Of a DNA stretch of 64,000 nucleotides, positions 16,014 to 24,640 are shown piece after piece (position 1 is the first letter of the stretch; every line of letters starts with the position of its first letter). Position numbers and translations under genes: made by a program. Source of the DNA: CAVVKW01 sp963749035 (GTDB taxonomy: Bacteria > Verrucomicrobiota > Verrucomicrobiia > Chthoniobacterales > JAATET01); NCBI GenBank assembly GCA_963749035.1, contig CAVVKW010000005.1, forward strand, positions 310,001 to 374,000. Reading direction: 5' to 3'. The notes beneath the pieces are model-generated. The model was not told the origin of the DNA. It searched no databases and saw only the letters and a program-made list of their open reading frames with translations.

Positions 16014-16790
16014 GTGAGTTGGTTGATTTTAGGAATGCTGGCGGTGGCTGGCGGAGTCGTCTGGTGGTCGCTGCTGCGGGGGTTGCCGCGCGAGAGTGAT
16101 GACGTGGTCCGATGCCGGGAGTATCGGCTGGGGGACGCGACTTACGCGACGGCACTGGGGTTGGGGTTTGTGCTGATGATTTTCTCGTCGGGGACGGCCG
16201 AGCCGCCGCCGGTGGACGCGGAGATGTTTCAGGCTGCTCTCGTGTTCTGGCTGATGGCGCTGATGCTGGTGCTGACATTCATGGTCTATCGGGGGCTGAA
16301 CCCGCTCGATCTGCTCGGGCTGCGCCCGGTGAATTGGCGGCAGTGCCTCCGGGTCGCGGTGGTGGGGATCGCAGCGGCGATTCCCGTCGTTTTGTTGATC
16401 CAAAAGGGGATTTCCATTTGGTTTCCAGAGGCGGGCGGTGACCGCACGGTCGAGTTTCTTCGGGAGCGGGCGACGGCTTCGGATTGGGCTTGGGTCACGT
16501 TGATGGCGGTCGTGGCGGCGCCGTTGGTGGAGGAATTTATCTTCCGGGGTTACCTCTACGGGGTGGCGAGGCGATACGGGGGACGCTGGGCGGCGGTGGG
16601 CGTGACGTCGTTTTTATTTGCAGCCATTCACCTGAACCCGGTGGGCCTGCTGCCGCTGGCGGTGCTCGGGGTGGTCTTTGCGCTGGCTTACGAGCTGACG
16701 GGAAGCGTGTGGACGAGCGTGTTGATGCACGTGCTCTTCAATGGATTGACGTTGGCAGTCTTGGCGTTCTTTCCGGACTTCAATCCATGA
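16014..16790 (+). CDS. CPBP-family intramembrane metalloprotease
   Basis: A membrane protein of about 258 aa with the Abi/CPBP (Rce1-like) motifs in order: EEFIFRGYLYG (EExxxR), then FLFAAIHLNP and finally HVLFNGLTLA, supplying the Glu and His metal ligands. About seven or eight hydrophobic helices are visible. Members act as intramembrane proteases or in bacteriocin self-immunity; the substrate is unknown. The GTG at 16014 is used because the first helix begins right after it. A TTG at 15972 and an ATG at 16035 are alternatives. The stop overlaps the thiL start as ATGA, so the two are co-translated. Confidence 0.8.
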   Translation: MSWLILGMLAVAGGVVWWSLLRGLPRESDDVVRCREYRLGDATYATALGLGFVLMIFSSGTAEPPPVDAEMFQAALVFWLMALMLVLTFMVYRGLNPLDLLGLRPVNWRQCLRVAVVGIAAAIPVVLLIQKGISIWFPEAGGDRTVEFLRERATASDWAWVTLMAVVAAPLVEEFIFRGYLYGVARRYGGRWAAVGVTSFLFAAIHLNPVGLLPLAVLGVVFALAYELTGSVWTSVLMHVLFNGLTLAVLAFFPDFNP

Positions 16791-17671
16791 CCGCTGCCGA
16801 GCTCGACGAGGATGCGTTGGTGGCGCGGCTGACGGCTGAATTGCCGCGGGGTGAAGACGTGGTGGTTGGGCCGGGAGATGATTGCGCGGTGGTGCGGGTG
16901 GCGGGTGGTGGGCTGCAATTGCTGAAGACGGACTGCGTGATCGAGGGGGTGCACTTCCGAGCGGAGGATGAGGCTGAGCGGGTTGGCTGGAAGGCGGTCG
17001 CGCGGGCGATCAGTGACGTGGCGGCTTGCGGCGGAACGCCGGACTCGTGCCTGGTGACGGTGGCGGTGCCGGGGGATCGAGCGGTCGAGTGGCTCGACGG
17101 GCTTTATCGGGGAATTGCGGAGGTGGCCGGCGAATTTGACGTGGCGATTGTGGGTGGAGAGACGGCGCGGTCGCGTGAGGGAGCTTTCGTTTCCGTGGCG
17201 ATGACGGGTTGCGTTGAAGCGGAGCGGTTGGTGCTCCGAAGCGGCGCGCGAGTGGGGGATCAGCTCTTTGTGACGGGGCGGCTGGGGGGGAGTTTCGAGT
17301 CCGGGCGGCATCTGGATTTTCGGCCACGGGTGGCGGAGGCGGGGTGGCTGACGGAGCGCTTTGAGATCCGCGCGATGATGGATTTGAGTGACGGGTTGGG
17401 GAGCGATTTGCCGCGGTTGGCTTCGGCGAGTGGAGTGGGATTTCGTGTGGACCTGGATCGGATTCCGCTGCACCCGGGTTGCTCGGTCGAACAGGGGATT
17501 TCGGACGGCGAAGATTACGAGTTGCTGTTTGCGGTCAGTGCCGAGGACGCGCTTCGAATGGAGAGCGAATGGGAGGCGAGGAGCGGCGAGGTGGCACTGA
17601 CGAGGATTGGGAACTTCGTGGTGAGTGCGGATGGCGAGAACTTGGTGGGCGGTTGGCGGCACTTCGGGTAG
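16787..17671 (+). CDS. thiL: Thiamine-monophosphate kinase
   Basis: A 294-aa cytoplasmic ATP-dependent kinase converting thiamine monophosphate to thiamine diphosphate. Family features in order: GPGDDCAVV near the N terminus (metal and nucleotide site), LLKTDCVIEGVHF, the AISDVAACGG glycine-rich region, VGGETARS, DLSDGLGSDLPRL and the closing ISDGEDYELLF motif. The length is slightly below the typical 320 aa. The start is fixed by the ATGA overlap with the protease gene. Confidence 0.92.
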   Translation: MTAAELDEDALVARLTAELPRGEDVVVGPGDDCAVVRVAGGGLQLLKTDCVIEGVHFRAEDEAERVGWKAVARAISDVAACGGTPDSCLVTVAVPGDRAVEWLDGLYRGIAEVAGEFDVAIVGGETARSREGAFVSVAMTGCVEAERLVLRSGARVGDQLFVTGRLGGSFESGRHLDFRPRVAEAGWLTERFEIRAMMDLSDGLGSDLPRLASASGVGFRVDLDRIPLHPGCSVEQGISDGEDYELLFAVSAEDALRMESEWEARSGEVALTRIGNFVVSADGENLVGGWRHFG

Positions 17672-17734
17672 CTCGTGGGTTAGCTCTGGTAGGTAGTCCT
17701 CGATTTCTGAAAGGGTGGACGTGCCCCTTTGGCG

Positions 17735-19480
17735 ATGATGAGTGGTGATCAACGAGAGAATGCGGTGCCCGTGGGTGCCTCCGTTTTCCGCTACTGCGGG
17801 AGACTGATCGAAGCGGCGTGGTTGGTGACGGTCGTGGTGATCCCGATGCTTTACGATCCATTTGGCACAGCGGGCTTCGATCCGATCAAGATCGTGACGC
17901 TGCGAGCATTGGGGCTCGTGGTGGCGATGGCACTGGCCGTCGAGATTGCGGTGGGCTGGCGGCGAGTGGAGTGGCGGTGGCCGTTCTGGAGTTGCGCCGT
18001 TGGGTTGTTGGCGTTGAGCTTGGTTGTATCCAGCATATTTTCGATCAATCCGGCCCGGAGTTGGTGGGGCTCCGAGCAGCATCTTCAAGGGGCCTGGACG
18101 GGACTGTGCGTGATGGCGCTGTTCGTTGGGATCGCGACGCACCTTCGGACGATGTCGCAGGTCGAAAGACTGGTGACCGTCACTTTGGCGGCAACCGTGC
18201 CGGTAACAGTTTGTGCCGTCCTTCAAGGGGTGGGCTTTGATCCGGTGGGCGTCGGCTCACTGGGTGGCGGAGCGTATGCGTTTGCGGGGCACCCGATCTA
18301 TCTGGCCGGCTATGTGGGAATGCTGATTCCTCTGGCGATCTGGCAGTTATGGCACCTTGGGGCTGGTGGCGGACACGTGCAGAATCATCGGTGGATGCCG
18401 TGGGCCGGGGTGCTTCTCTTGCTGGTGATCGCGCTGATTTTGACCGGGAAGAGGGGTCCCGTCGTGGCGGTGATTGGAGGCGGAACGATCGGCCTTTTTC
18501 TGCTGGCTGCGCGCACCCAGCGTGTGCGATTGGCCGCTTGGGGGGTCGGGATTCTCGGCGGTGGTGCGGCGTTCTTCATGCTTCTTGCTGTCCTCGTGAC
18601 CGTGAAGGTCCCCGTAGCTGAAATCCCGGTGGTGGGTCGGTTTGCGCGGATTGTGCCGGTCGGTTCAGGCACTGGAGATTTCTTCCGCTCGAGCATCTGG
18701 TCGGCGGCGCCTCCGCTAGTGACTGGGGAAAAGGCGGTGATCTTCCCGGACGGTTCGGTGGATGCACTCGCGGCGGCCAGACCGTGGGTTGGATTCGGTT
18801 CGGAAACGTTGCAGCAGGTGCTGCCGCAATCTTGGCTCTTTCTAACTGGCGGCCCGTTAGTCCCGCATGAGAGCTGGTTTCACAACGGATTTTGGGACGG
18901 CTGGCAGTCGCTTGGTTTGCTGGGTGTCGCGGCTGGCTTGCTGCTGTGCTTCGCACTTTTCCGACTGGGTATGCAGACGTCGGGAATGTCGGTGGCCGCC
19001 CGAAGGTGGGAGTTTGCTGGGTGGACACTTGCAGGCGGAGCACTTGGGGCTGGGCTGATGGGAACGGTTTTCGGAGCAGCTTACGTGGGCATGGGATTCC
19101 CGCTTGGTTTGCTGGGCGGTATGGTCGTCGGAGCCGTCTGGGGTTCTTTCCGGAAGCGACGAGGGGGCGTTTCGACTTTGACGGCAAAAGAGGGGCTTTC
19201 GCTGGCTCTGCTATCGGGTCTGGCGATCCACTGGGTGGACCTGGTGTTTGCGTTTCCCACTGCGCAGACGTTGACGATGTTCTGGGTTCTGGCCGGGTCT
19301 CTGATTGCGCTTCAAAAGGTGAACTGGGTCGAACGGTGGGAGGATCCAATGGCGGACTCTGGCGGTCCGGGGATGCTCGCTGGCGTGCTTTCGGGGTTGA
19401 TCTTGATCACCATGGTGAATGGATTTTTCGATCTGGTTTTCGTTGGCCCGAAGTCGGGGTGGGGCGTTTTAGGCGAGTAG
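17735..19480 (+). CDS. O-antigen ligase/polymerase-like membrane protein (first part of split ORF)
   Basis: A polytopic protein of about 581 aa with roughly a dozen helices. A large loop region contains SSIFSINPARSWWGSE, FAGHPIYLAGYVGMLIPLAI, LILTGKRGPVVAV and the long periplasmic segment before SWFHNGFWDGWQSLGLLGV, all of which recall the Wzy/WaaL O-antigen ligase family. It would act in surface polysaccharide or glycan transfer in the inner membrane; the substrate is unknown. The frame ends at a TAG (19478-19480), but the same frame continues for 11 codons into the next ORF. A whole protein of about 1025 aa (ligase plus TPR) may therefore be interrupted by one amber codon. The ATG at 17735 or 17738 is preferred over a TTG at 17729. 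Confidence 0.7.
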   Translation: MMSGDQRENAVPVGASVFRYCGRLIEAAWLVTVVVIPMLYDPFGTAGFDPIKIVTLRALGLVVAMALAVEIAVGWRRVEWRWPFWSCAVGLLALSLVVSSIFSINPARSWWGSEQHLQGAWTGLCVMALFVGIATHLRTMSQVERLVTVTLAATVPVTVCAVLQGVGFDPVGVGSLGGGAYAFAGHPIYLAGYVGMLIPLAIWQLWHLGAGGGHVQNHRWMPWAGVLLLLVIALILTGKRGPVVAVIGGGTIGLFLLAARTQRVRLAAWGVGILGGGAAFFMLLAVLVTVKVPVAEIPVVGRFARIVPVGSGTGDFFRSSIWSAAPPLVTGEKAVIFPDGSVDALAAARPWVGFGSETLQQVLPQSWLFLTGGPLVPHESWFHNGFWDGWQSLGLLGVAAGLLLCFALFRLGMQTSGMSVAARRWEFAGWTLAGGALGAGLMGTVFGAAYVGMGFPLGLLGGMVVGAVWGSFRKRRGGVSTLTAKEGLSLALLSGLAIHWVDLVFAFPTAQTLTMFWVLAGSLIALQKVNWVERWEDPMADSGGPGMLAGVLSGLILITMVNGFFDLVFVGPKSGWGVLGE

Positions 19481-19513
19481 CTTCGCGAGGATCTCCCGGA
19501 GAGATTCTTTCTG

Positions 19514-20809
19514 ATGCTGACAAGTTTGGTGGCGATAAACGGCCTGATTCTTGGCCGCGACGAGCAAGCTGACCGGAATCGCAATTTTGCGGCAGCGGGG
19601 GGGATCGCGGTCGCGCTGCTTGCGGCGTTCACGCTGGCGAAGGCTTTCTGGATCGCGAATGCGGGGCCATTTCCCGGAGTTGGAGATCCCGTTGAGACCG
19701 CGGTCGATCAGGTCAACAAGTTGGGCTGGATCGCGCCGGGCGTGGTTGGAATGTGTCTGGTGGGCGTCCTTTGTGGGTCGGTGATCGGTAGGCGGGTCAG
19801 ATGGTGGTTTGTCGCTGGGGCTGGATTGGCGATGACTGCAATTTGGCTATTTGGTTCCGGGATTGAGACGCTCCGGGCAGGGGTGGCTAACCAATGGGCG
19901 GGATCTTTGTATCAAACGGGAAGGCTGCCCCAGGCATTCGCGGTTTTTGGTTTTGCGCAGACGCTCGAACCTCGGAATGTTCCAACCCGGCTGATCAAAG
20001 CGAATGTCGCAATGGATCTGACCGAGGCCAACGAGGAGAATTTTTCAACGAACATGGCAGGGATCTCAGCTGAGCTGGAGGAGGGGATGCAGCGCACTCC
20101 GCTGAGTCGTTCAAATCACCAGCTTGGCCAGGTGTTCCTTCGGTGGGGTTTGGGTGAAGATGATGCCGCCACGCGGCGGGAAGTTGGATCGCGGGCCGCA
20201 GAGGCATTTGAGAGGGCCCGGCGATTCGAGCCGGGTTCTGAAACGGTCTGGTTCGAGGCGTCGCTGGTCGACCGGTATCTCCTCGATGATGAAACTGCGG
20301 CGAACGTGAAGCTTGCGAAGGCCAACGCACTCACGCAGCGGGTGCAGCCGCCTCTGCCGAACATCTACGCCACGGAGTGGGGGGATTTTTATTGGGGCCT
20401 TGCTTTGCGGGCTGATTCGAGAACATTGCGCGAGGCCTACGGACGCCGGGCATTGGGGTATTTTGAACGGGGGATCGCGGAAGATCGTGAAGCCGCCGCT
20501 CAGGGGTCTCTCAGTCGGACTCGCTTGGAACAATTGCCCGCTGACCATTACCAGACGAGGATCGCGATCGGGATGATTTACCGAGATCTCGGTAGCCCGC
20601 GGGAGGCATTGGGAAGCTTTCGCGAGGCGGCCAAGACCGAGCTGCCGGGTGGGAGTTGGGAGGCGGAGGGTCGGGTGGCCGAGATGCTGATGGTGCTGGG
20701 CGAGCGCGTGGAGGCCATGGATTTCGTAGAGCGGGCGCTCGCTACCGCGCCGCCGAAGGTTCGGACGGATCTCGAAGCGCTTAAAACGGAACTCACCAAG
20801 CAACCCTAG
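19514..20809 (+). CDS. Membrane-anchored TPR protein (second part of split ORF)
   Basis: A 431-aa protein: two or three N-terminal helices (FAAAGGIAVALLAAFTLAKAF, LGWIAPGVVGMCLVGVL, WWFVAGAGLAMTAIWLF), then soluble helix-pair repeats of TPR type (AGSLYQTGRLPQAFAVFGFA; IGMIYRDLGSPREALGSFREA; VAEMLMVLGERVEAMDFVER). It is in exactly the same frame as the upstream ligase-like ORF, separated by one TAG and 11 codons. A GGAGAG sequence 10 bases before the ATG could allow independent initiation. It is either a real partner gene or the C-terminal half of one ligase-TPR fusion. Confidence 0.65.
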   Translation: MLTSLVAINGLILGRDEQADRNRNFAAAGGIAVALLAAFTLAKAFWIANAGPFPGVGDPVETAVDQVNKLGWIAPGVVGMCLVGVLCGSVIGRRVRWWFVAGAGLAMTAIWLFGSGIETLRAGVANQWAGSLYQTGRLPQAFAVFGFAQTLEPRNVPTRLIKANVAMDLTEANEENFSTNMAGISAELEEGMQRTPLSRSNHQLGQVFLRWGLGEDDAATRREVGSRAAEAFERARRFEPGSETVWFEASLVDRYLLDDETAANVKLAKANALTQRVQPPLPNIYATEWGDFYWGLALRADSRTLREAYGRRALGYFERGIAEDREAAAQGSLSRTRLEQLPADHYQTRIAIGMIYRDLGSPREALGSFREAAKTELPGGSWEAEGRVAEMLMVLGERVEAMDFVERALATAPPKVRTDLEALKTELTKQP

Positions 20810-20829
20810 GGAGTTGGTGGGAGATCCAC

Positions 20830-21627
20830 TCAGCTTTCTTCGCTCATTTTCGCCAGCAGATCGGGGAGCTCGGCGAGTCCGGTGATGGTGTGGTCGGGCT
20901 GGACGTCGGCGTGTTCCTCGGCACCGGAGACTTTGATCCAGACGTTCCGGACGCCGGCGTTGCGGGCTCCGGCGATGTCGCGTTCCATGCTGTTGCCAAC
21001 CATGACGGCCTCTTCGGGGGTGACGCTCAGGTCGGCGAGGAGGCGTTGGAAGATTTCCGGCTTCGGTTTTCCGACGTTGTGTTCGCCCGAGATGACGATG
21101 GCGTTGAAAAAATTGACGAGTCCGCTTGCGGCGATCTTCTCGCGCTGGAGATCGGGGGCACCATTGGTGAGGAGTCCGATCCGATAATCGAGGGCAAGGC
21201 GGGTGAGGACTTCGCGGGCGTCGGGCATGAGGCGAATGAGCTTTCGGCGTTCCGCTTCGAATCTCGTCGCGAGTTGCTCGGTGACGTCGTCGCTTTCGAG
21301 TTGCTGGTCCCGGAGGGCGGCGTCGAACACGTCGCGTCGAAATTGGTGGGCCCAATCGTGAAGGGCTTGGAAGTCGTCGGTGACGCCGACGAATTCGCCC
21401 CACAGGCACTCATACGGGGAGATCCCGATGCGTTTGCAGAAGGGGCGGACGGGAGCGGGTTCGGCCAGGCGATGAGCGTGTTTGACGACGGATCGCTGGA
21501 ACGTGGCTTCGTCGGCGCCGAGGGTGGAAAAGGCGAGGGCTGCAACGACGGCGATGGTTTCGCGGGAGACGGCTTCATCGACGATGAGGGTGTCGTCGAG
21601 ATCGAAAAGAATGGCGCGGATCGGCAT
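20830..21627 (-). CDS. HAD-superfamily phosphatase (subfamily IA)
   Basis: A 265-aa cytoplasmic hydrolase. Motif I is ILFDLDDTLIVDE with the nucleophilic Asp. An alpha-helical cap follows (about residues 20-110). Motif II is in IGLLTNGAPDLQ, motif III is the Lys in GKPKPEIFQRLL and motif IV is in AVMVGNSMERDIAGARNAG. The pattern resembles YjjG/N-acylneuraminate-9-phosphatase-type enzymes; the substrate cannot be assigned. It is convergent with the TPR gene (20 bp apart) and divergent from lemA. Confidence 0.85.
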   Translation of the reverse strand: MPIRAILFDLDDTLIVDEAVSRETIAVVAALAFSTLGADEATFQRSVVKHAHRLAEPAPVRPFCKRIGISPYECLWGEFVGVTDDFQALHDWAHQFRRDVFDAALRDQQLESDDVTEQLATRFEAERRKLIRLMPDAREVLTRLALDYRIGLLTNGAPDLQREKIAASGLVNFFNAIVISGEHNVGKPKPEIFQRLLADLSVTPEEAVMVGNSMERDIAGARNAGVRNVWIKVSGAEEHADVQPDHTITGLAELPDLLAKMSEES

Positions 21628-21766
21628 GGGGCGTCTGAGAAACCAGAGGCGGCGGGAGAATTCGAGAATTTTTCGCGCGCTGCGGACGAGGTGCTTGTCG
21701 GGAGGTGGGAGCGGGGTGGCTGATTTCCGGATTGCGCGCGCTCAGGCTGAGGCGCATCGTGCAGGC

Positions 21767-22363
21767 ATGGGTGCACTCGAAATTTTCATCGGCCTGGTGG
21801 TCCTGATCGCGTTGGTCGGACTGTTTTTCATCAGCCAATACAATGCGCTGGTCAGTCTCCGGAATCGCTTTAAGAACGCGTTTGCGCAGATCGACGTTCA
21901 GTTGAAGCGGCGGAACGATTTGATCCCGAATCTCGTTGAAACGGCGAAGGGTTACCTGTCGCACGAGCGGGAAACACTTGAAGCGGTGACGGCTGCGCGG
22001 ACGGCTGCGATGAGCGCCGGTGCGAAGGCGGCAAATAATCCCGGTGATCCGGCGGCAATGAAAGATCTCGCTGCGGCGGAGAGTGGTCTGAGCGGGGCAC
22101 TGGGTCGACTGATGGTCGTCGCCGAGGCGTATCCAGACTTGAAGGCCAACCAGAACATGATGGCGCTGCAGGAGGAGCTGACCTCGACGGAGAACAAGGT
22201 CGCCTTTGCCCGGCAGAGCTACAACGATTCGGTGATGGCTTACAACACGAAGCGGGAAGTCTTTCCGACGAACATCGTGGCGGGGATGTTTAATTTCGGA
22301 CCCGCCGAGCTGTTCCAGCTCGACGATGAGCAGGAACGTGAAGTGCCAAAGGTCAGTTTCTGA
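21767..22363 (+). CDS. lemA: LemA-family protein
   Basis: A 198-aa protein with one N-terminal membrane helix (IFIGLVVLIALVGLFFI) and the LemA helical domain: YNALVSLRNRFKNAFAQIDVQLKRRNDLIPNLV, then ETAKGY, AESGLSGALGRL, AYPDLKANQNM and ENKVAFARQSYNDSVMAYN. The function is not firmly known. The ATG at 21767 directly precedes the helix. The frame is open upstream but overlaps the divergent HAD gene. Confidence 0.9.
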   Translation: MGALEIFIGLVVLIALVGLFFISQYNALVSLRNRFKNAFAQIDVQLKRRNDLIPNLVETAKGYLSHERETLEAVTAARTAAMSAGAKAANNPGDPAAMKDLAAAESGLSGALGRLMVVAEAYPDLKANQNMMALQEELTSTENKVAFARQSYNDSVMAYNTKREVFPTNIVAGMFNFGPAELFQLDDEQEREVPKVSF

Positions 22364-22388
22364 GCTTGGTTCTTGGTTGATTGCTTCT

Positions 22389-22402
22389 AGTTGAGAGTTG
22401 AG
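22389..22402. repeat. Two AGTTGAG heptamers
   Basis: AGTTGAG occurs twice in tandem between lemA and trpE. The same heptamer forms a five-unit array at 30435-30469 upstream of imuB. Confidence 0.6.
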
Positions 22403-22436
22403 TGGGTCGCGTGGCCTTGATTTGTTATCCGCCGCC

Positions 22437-24008
22437 ATGAGGCCTTCCTTCTCGCCTTCGCTTCACGAATTTCTGCGCGTCTCCAACGACTTCAATGTCG
22501 TGACGGTGTGGTGCGAATTGGTCGCGGACTTCGAGACGCCGGTGTCGGCCTACCAGAAGCTTGGGACGGCGGCTCCGAACTTTCTTTTCGAGTCGGCCGA
22601 GCAAGGTGATCACGCCGGGCGGTATTCGTTCGTTGGGAGCGGAGCGAGGTGGACGATGACGGCGAGGGGCCGCTCGATGCGGGTGGTCGAAGGCGCGGAC
22701 GTGTCGGAGTATGAGACGAAGACGGACCCGCTGAAGGAATTGGAAAGTCGCATGTCGGGCTACCGGATCGCGCCGCAGGAGGGTTTGCCGGAGTTTCGGG
22801 GTGGAGCTGTGGGTTACTTGAGCTACGACGCGGTGCGGTGGTTTGAACCGACGGTCGATGCGCCGCCGAAGGACGAACTTGGCGTGCCGGACCTGTTTTA
22901 CCTGCTGCCGGAGACGATCGTGGCGTTCGATCACCGAATGCGGCGGATGAAGGTGATGGCGAACGCATACGTCGAGGGTGACGACCGCGAGGCCAATTAC
23001 GCCGACGCGGTGTCACGCATTCTTACGGTGATGCGGAAGCTTGAGCAGCCGCTCGCCGTGAAGCCGATGTTCACTTCGGCGAGCTCGGTCAATCCAATCG
23101 CACCGGTGAGCTCGGAGCCTAGAGCGAATACGACGCGCGACGAATACTTCGAGATGGTCGAGCGGGCGAAGGAATACATCCGCGCTGGCGACATCTTTCA
23201 AATGGTGCCGTCTCAGAGGTTTGAAACGGAATTCTCCGGCGATCCGCTCGATTTGTATCGGTCGTTGAGGTTCGTGAATCCTTCGCCGTATCTGTTTTGC
23301 CTGCGGGTGGAGGAAGGGTTTTCCATCGTTGGCAGTTCGCCGGAGGTGCACGTGAAAGTGACCGATGGATTGATCGAGATCCGTCCGCTGGCGGGAACTC
23401 GGAAGCGGGGCGAATCGGAAGCTGAAGATCTGGCGCTGGAGGAAGAGCTGTTGGCCGATCCGAAGGAACGGGCTGAACATCTGATGCTGGTGGACTTAGC
23501 GCGAAATGACGTCGGGCGGATCGCGGAATTCGGCAGTGTGCGGGTGGATGATTTTATGACGGTCGAACGCTACAGCCACGTGATGCACATCGTGTCGCAC
23601 GTGTCGGGTCAGTTGGCGGGCGGGCGGTCGGGATTCGACGTGATGCGGGCGACGTTCCCGGCTGGAACGGTGTCGGGTTCGCCGAAGGTGCGGGCGATGC
23701 AGATCATCAACGAACTCGAGCGGAGCAAGCGGTGCGTTTATTCGGGTGCGGTGGGGTATTTCGGTTTCGATGGGAACCTCGATTCGTGCATCGCACTGCG
23801 AACGATCGTCCTGAAGGACAGGGTTGCCTACGTGCAGGCGGGCGGCGGCCTGGTGGCTGACTCGACCGCTCAGGGCGAATACGACGAGAGCGTGAACAAG
23901 GCGAAAGCGGCCATGCGAGCCGTGGCGCTGGCGAACCATTTTGGATCCGACCCAGAAAGCGGGGCGGGAATGGACAATCCGAAATCCGAAATCCGAAATC
24001 CGAAATAG
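22437..24008 (+). CDS. trpE: Anthranilate synthase component I
   Basis: A 523-aa chorismate-utilising enzyme of tryptophan synthesis. It makes anthranilate from chorismate with ammonia from TrpG. The N-terminal domain carries the tryptophan-site element NFLFESAEQGDHAGRYSF. The catalytic domain shows DIFQMVPSQRF, NPSPYLFCLR, EIRPLAGTRKRG, HLMLVDLARNDVGR, TFPAGTVSGSPKVRAM and the final YVQAGGGLVADST. A para-aminobenzoate role is possible for the pair but less likely given this full length. The last ten residues (NPKSEIR NPK) are encoded by a CCGAAAT heptamer array that also supplies the stop codon. trpG starts one base later. Confidence 0.92.
   Translation: MRPSFSPSLHEFLRVSNDFNVVTVWCELVADFETPVSAYQKLGTAAPNFLFESAEQGDHAGRYSFVGSGARWTMTARGRSMRVVEGADVSEYETKTDPLKELESRMSGYRIAPQEGLPEFRGGAVGYLSYDAVRWFEPTVDAPPKDELGVPDLFYLLPETIVAFDHRMRRMKVMANAYVEGDDREANYADAVSRILTVMRKLEQPLAVKPMFTSASSVNPIAPVSSEPRANTTRDEYFEMVERAKEYIRAGDIFQMVPSQRFETEFSGDPLDLYRSLRFVNPSPYLFCLRVEEGFSIVGSSPEVHVKVTDGLIEIRPLAGTRKRGESEAEDLALEEELLADPKERAEHLMLVDLARNDVGRIAEFGSVRVDDFMTVERYSHVMHIVSHVSGQLAGGRSGFDVMRATFPAGTVSGSPKVRAMQIINELERSKRCVYSGAVGYFGFDGNLDSCIALRTIVLKDRVAYVQAGGGLVADSTAQGEYDESVNKAKAAMRAVALANHFGSDPESGAGMDNPKSEIRNPK
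23979..24006. repeat. Four tandem CCGAAAT heptamers
   Basis: Four exact CCGAAAT units lie at the 3' end of trpE. Because three units make 21 bases, the array encodes a 7-residue periodic tail, and the final T of unit four begins the TAG stop. Confidence 0.95.
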
Positions 24009-24009
24009 C

Positions 24010-24582
24010 ATGATCCTGGTCGTCGATAATTACGATTCCTTCACCTACAACTTGGTCCAGTATTTTGGGGAGTTGGGCGCGGAGCCGGTCGTGCGCCGCA
24101 ACGATGAAATCACCGTCGATGAGATTGCGAAGATGGCACCGAAGCGGATTTGCATTTCGCCAGGACCGGGCACTCCGGATGACGCGGGGATCAGTAACGA
24201 CGTGATCCGTGAATTTGGCGGGAAGATCCCGGTGCTCGGAGTGTGCCTTGGGCACCAGTGCATGGGGGAGGTTTACGGCGGGGAGGTCGTGCGGGCGGAG
24301 CGCTTGATGCACGGGAAGACGTCCCCGATTCACCATTCAGGCGAGGGGGTCTTTGCGAAGCTCCCGGATCCGTTCGAGGCAACGCGGTATCATTCGCTCA
24401 TCGTTCGGCGGGAGTCTTTGCCGGATTGCCTGGAGATCACGGCCGAGACGGCGGAAGGTGAGATCATGGGGCTGCGGCACCGCGAGATGGCGGTGCACGG
24501 CGTGCAGTTTCATCCGGAATCGATTCTGACCGGCGAGGGGAAGCGACTGCTCGGGAACTTTCTCGCGATTGCTGCGGACTGA
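24010..24582 (+). CDS. trpG: Anthranilate synthase component II (glutamine amidotransferase)
   Basis: A 190-aa class I glutamine amidotransferase that hydrolyses glutamine and passes ammonia to TrpE (possibly also to PabB). Visible motifs: VVDNYDSFTYNLVQYFGELG at the start, ISPGPGTPDDAG (oxyanion region), the catalytic Cys in VLGVCLGHQCMGE and the His-Glu pair in GVQFHPESILT. The length is typical. Its ATG is one base after the trpE stop, with no separate ribosome site, so expression should be coupled to trpE. Confidence 0.93.
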   Translation: MILVVDNYDSFTYNLVQYFGELGAEPVVRRNDEITVDEIAKMAPKRICISPGPGTPDDAGISNDVIREFGGKIPVLGVCLGHQCMGEVYGGEVVRAERLMHGKTSPIHHSGEGVFAKLPDPFEATRYHSLIVRRESLPDCLEITAETAEGEIMGLRHREMAVHGVQFHPESILTGEGKRLLGNFLAIAAD

Positions 24583-24603
24583 TCGTTGACTGGTGAAGCG
24601 GAG

Positions 24604-24625
24604 AACCCGGAGGGCTCGGGTTTTC
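24604..24625. terminator. Terminator after trpG, possibly bidirectional
   Basis: AACCCG (24604-24609) pairs with CGGGTT (24617-24622) around a 7-nt loop, followed by TT and C on the plus strand. On the minus strand the stem is flanked by only short U-rich sequence. It lies between the convergent trpG and the Gfo/Idh gene. Confidence 0.55.
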
Positions 24626-24640
24626 GCCTAGTGGTGACCG

